Assembly: GCF_000236925.1 (NCBI RefSeq)
Contig: NC_016941.1
Span: 1,984,001 to 2,048,000, forward strand
Reading direction: 5' to 3'
DNA: 64,000 nucleotides
Source of the DNA: Staphylococcus argenteus
Lineage (GTDB): Bacteria > Bacillota > Bacilli > Staphylococcales > Staphylococcaceae
Under the pieces are notes generated by a model that was not told the DNA's origin, did no database searches, and saw only the letters and a program-made list of their open reading frames with translations. Position numbers and translations under genes: made by a program. Shown piece by piece: positions 62,021-64,000 of the stretch. How positions within the stretch are numbered: the first letter of the stretch is position 1; each line of letters starts with the position of its first letter.

Positions 62021-63790
62021 ATGTCTAAAACTCAACACGAAGTAAACCAAAATATTGACCCTTTAAAAATCGCTGAATCACTTGAACCTGAACAACTAAA
62101 TGAAAAAACGTTAAAAGAAATGCGTTCAGGATCAGAACTATTAGTAGAAGCATTACTTAAAGAAAACGTAGATTATTTATTTGGTTATCCAGGTGGTGCA
62201 GTATTACCGTTATACGACACATTTTATGATGGAAAAATCAAACATATTTTAGCTAGACATGAACAAGGTGCCGTTCATGCTGCAGAAGGATATGCACGTG
62301 TATCTGGCAAAACTGGTGTCGTCGTTGTAACTAGTGGTCCAGGTGCTACGAATGTTATGACTGGTATTACAGATGCACATTGTGACTCTTTGCCTCTTGT
62401 TGTATTTACGGGCCAAGTTGCTACACCAGGTATTGGTAAAGATGCGTTCCAAGAAGCAGATATATTATCGATGACTTCACCTATTACAAAACAAAACTAT
62501 CAAGTTAAACATGTAGACGATATTCCTAGAATTGTTCATGAAGCATTTCATGTTGCCAATTCGGGACGAAAAGGTCCAGTTGTTATCGACTTCCCAAAAG
62601 ATATGGGTGTGTTAGCTACAAATGTTGATTTATGCGACGACATTAATATTCCAGGTTATGACGTTGTTACTGAACCTGACACTAAAGACATAGACACTTT
62701 CATCTCACTTTTAAAAGAAGCAAAAAAACCTGTTATTTTAGCAGGAGCTGGAATTAATCAATCAAAATCAAATCAATTATTAACAAAGTTCGTTAACAAT
62801 CATCAAATTCCGACTGTCACAACTTTACTTGGTTTAGGTGCTGTACCTTATGAAAACTCACTATTTTTAGGCATGGGAGGTATGCATGGTTCATATGCAA
62901 GTAACATGGCATTAACTGAGTGTGACTTGCTTATTAACTTAGGAAGCCGTTTCGATGATAGATTAGCAAGTAAACCTGATGAATTCGCACCAAATGCAAA
63001 AATTGTTCATGTTGATATTGATCCATCAGAAATTAATAAAGTTATCCAAGTTGATTTAGGTATTATTGCAGACTGTAAAAGATTTTTAGAATGTTTAAAT
63101 GAGTATAATGTTCAAACCACTGAACATAGCGCTTGGGTTAAACATTGTCAAAATAACAAGCTGAAACATCCATTTAAACTTGGTGAAGATGATCAAGTAT
63201 TTTGCAAACCACAACAAACCATTGAATATATCGGTAAGCTGACAAATGGTGAAGCCATAGTTACAACTGATGTAGGACAACATCAAATGTGGGCAGCTCA
63301 ATTTTATCCTTTTAAAGATCATGGTCAATGGGTTACTAGTGGTGGATTAGGAACAATGGGCTTTGGTATCCCATCATCAATTGGTGCAAAATTAGCCAGT
63401 CCAGATAAAACAGTCGTATGTTTTGTAGGCGATGGTGGATTCCAAATGACTAACCAAGAAATGGCACTTCTACCAGAATATGATTTAGATGTCAAAATTG
63501 TATTAATTAATAACGGTACATTAGGAATGGTTAAACAATGGCAAGACAAATTCTTTAACAAGCGTTTCTCTCATTCTGTGTTTAATGGACAACCTGATTT
63601 CATGAAAATGGCTGAAGCATATGGTGTCAAAGGCTTCTTAATTGATAAACCAAACAAACTTGAAGAGCAATTAGATGCCGCATTTAATTATCAAGGACCA
63701 GCTTTAATTGAGGTGCGAATCTCCCCTACTGAAGCTGTTAACCCAATGGTTCCAAGTGGTAAATCAAATCATGAGATGGAGGGCTTATAA
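62021..63790 (+). CDS. ilvB: Acetolactate synthase large subunit
   Basis: The start MSKTQHEVNQNIDPLKIAES (589 aa) follows GGAGATGATTGAA; an ATG 15 nt earlier is less likely. ThDP enzyme motifs: YPGGAVLPLYD, RHEQGAVHAAEGYAR (catalytic Glu), FAD-site segments and the ThDP motif VGDGGFQMTNQEMALLPEYD. It condenses pyruvate (or with 2-ketobutyrate). Its stop overlaps the next start. Confidence 0.97.
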   Translation: MSKTQHEVNQNIDPLKIAESLEPEQLNEKTLKEMRSGSELLVEALLKENVDYLFGYPGGAVLPLYDTFYDGKIKHILARHEQGAVHAAEGYARVSGKTGVVVVTSGPGATNVMTGITDAHCDSLPLVVFTGQVATPGIGKDAFQEADILSMTSPITKQNYQVKHVDDIPRIVHEAFHVANSGRKGPVVIDFPKDMGVLATNVDLCDDINIPGYDVVTEPDTKDIDTFISLLKEAKKPVILAGAGINQSKSNQLLTKFVNNHQIPTVTTLLGLGAVPYENSLFLGMGGMHGSYASNMALTECDLLINLGSRFDDRLASKPDEFAPNAKIVHVDIDPSEINKVIQVDLGIIADCKRFLECLNEYNVQTTEHSAWVKHCQNNKLKHPFKLGEDDQVFCKPQQTIEYIGKLTNGEAIVTTDVGQHQMWAAQFYPFKDHGQWVTSGGLGTMGFGIPSSIGAKLASPDKTVVCFVGDGGFQMTNQEMALLPEYDLDVKIVLINNGTLGMVKQWQDKFFNKRFSHSVFNGQPDFMKMAEAYGVKGFLIDKPNKLEEQLDAAFNYQGPALIEVRISPTEAVNPMVPSGKSNHEMEGL

Positions 63791-64000
63791 TGACAAGAAT
63801 TATTAAATTACAAGTTGCAGACCAAGTGAGTACTCTAAATCGAATTACAAGTGCATTTGTTCGCTTGCAATATAATATCGATACGTTACATGTCACCCAT
63901 TCAGAACGACCAGGTATTTCTAATATGGAAATTCAAGTGGATATCCAGGATGAAATATCACTTCATATTTTATTAAAAAAGTTAAAACAACAAATCAATG
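63790..64000 (+). CDS. ilvN: Acetolactate synthase small subunit (N-terminal part)
   Basis: The ATG at 63790 overlaps the ilvB stop (TAATG), and the frame is open to the window edge. About 70 residues are visible, starting MTRIIKLQVADQVSTLNRIT with an ACT-domain pattern (later RLQYNIDTLHVTHSERPGI). The ACT domain binds valine and regulates IlvB. Also called ilvH. Confidence 0.93.
   Translation, partial: MTRIIKLQVADQVSTLNRITSAFVRLQYNIDTLHVTHSERPGISNMEIQVDIQDEISLHILLKKLKQQIN

Overview
The window is low-GC Firmicute DNA from the Staphylococcus aureus complex. The chromosomal part carries lukA/lukB, groES-groEL, mroQ, sdrH, RNAIII/hld, agrBDCA with an AgrD that encodes the group I autoinducing peptide, scrRBK, rex, tsaD and the start of the ilv operon, in the order known from S. 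aureus. Several proteins (SdrH, the AgrB/AgrC sensor parts, delta-toxin, the beta-haemolysin fragment) differ from the common S. aureus versions as I remember them. A divergent S. aureus clade or a sister species such as S. argenteus or S. schweitzeri is therefore possible; this is inference from memory.

Bases 1-27986 are the right-hand part of a prophage of the hlb-converting (Sa3int) type. Reading leftwards on the minus strand from the switch: cI/Cro-like switch, antirepressor, early genes, single-strand annealing recombination (SbcC-like ATPase, RecT, MBL hydrolase, SSB), DnaD-type initiator with an internal iteron array, RusA, dUTPase, RinB and RinA-like activators, a terminator, then the cos-type packaging set (HNH, TerS, TerL), portal, ClpP-type protease, capsid, connectors, tail tube, frameshifted tail chaperones and the start of the tape measure gene. 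The tail tip, lysis and virulence genes of the phage lie left of the window. The integrase is on the plus strand and abuts the attachment core at 27987-28000, which joins directly to the 3' part of hlb.

Three plus-strand accessory genes sit in the prophage: two inside the early operon with an identical promoter/ribosome-binding cassette (21649-22329 and 23490-24073), and a PemK/MazF-like gene between repressor and integrase (25946-26701). They are the best candidates for undescribed lysogen-expressed functions. The SbcC-like ATPase gene is interrupted by an in-frame TAG, and an early coiled-coil gene by an in-frame TGA.

Bases 28000-64000 are chromosome: leukocidin LukAB, an M20 peptidase, a potassium transporter, a decayed integrase next to an apparently empty pathogenicity-island site at the end of groEL, the chaperonin operon with CIRCE and CtsR sites, mroQ and sdrH, the agr locus, sucrose utilisation, ammonium and sulfur transport, rex, an ABC-F ATPase, a DnaA-box cluster, a MutS-like ATPase, the tsaE-tsaB-rimI-tsaD operon for t6A tRNA modification, and the ilv leader attenuator followed by ilvD, ilvB and the start of the acetolactate synthase small subunit.
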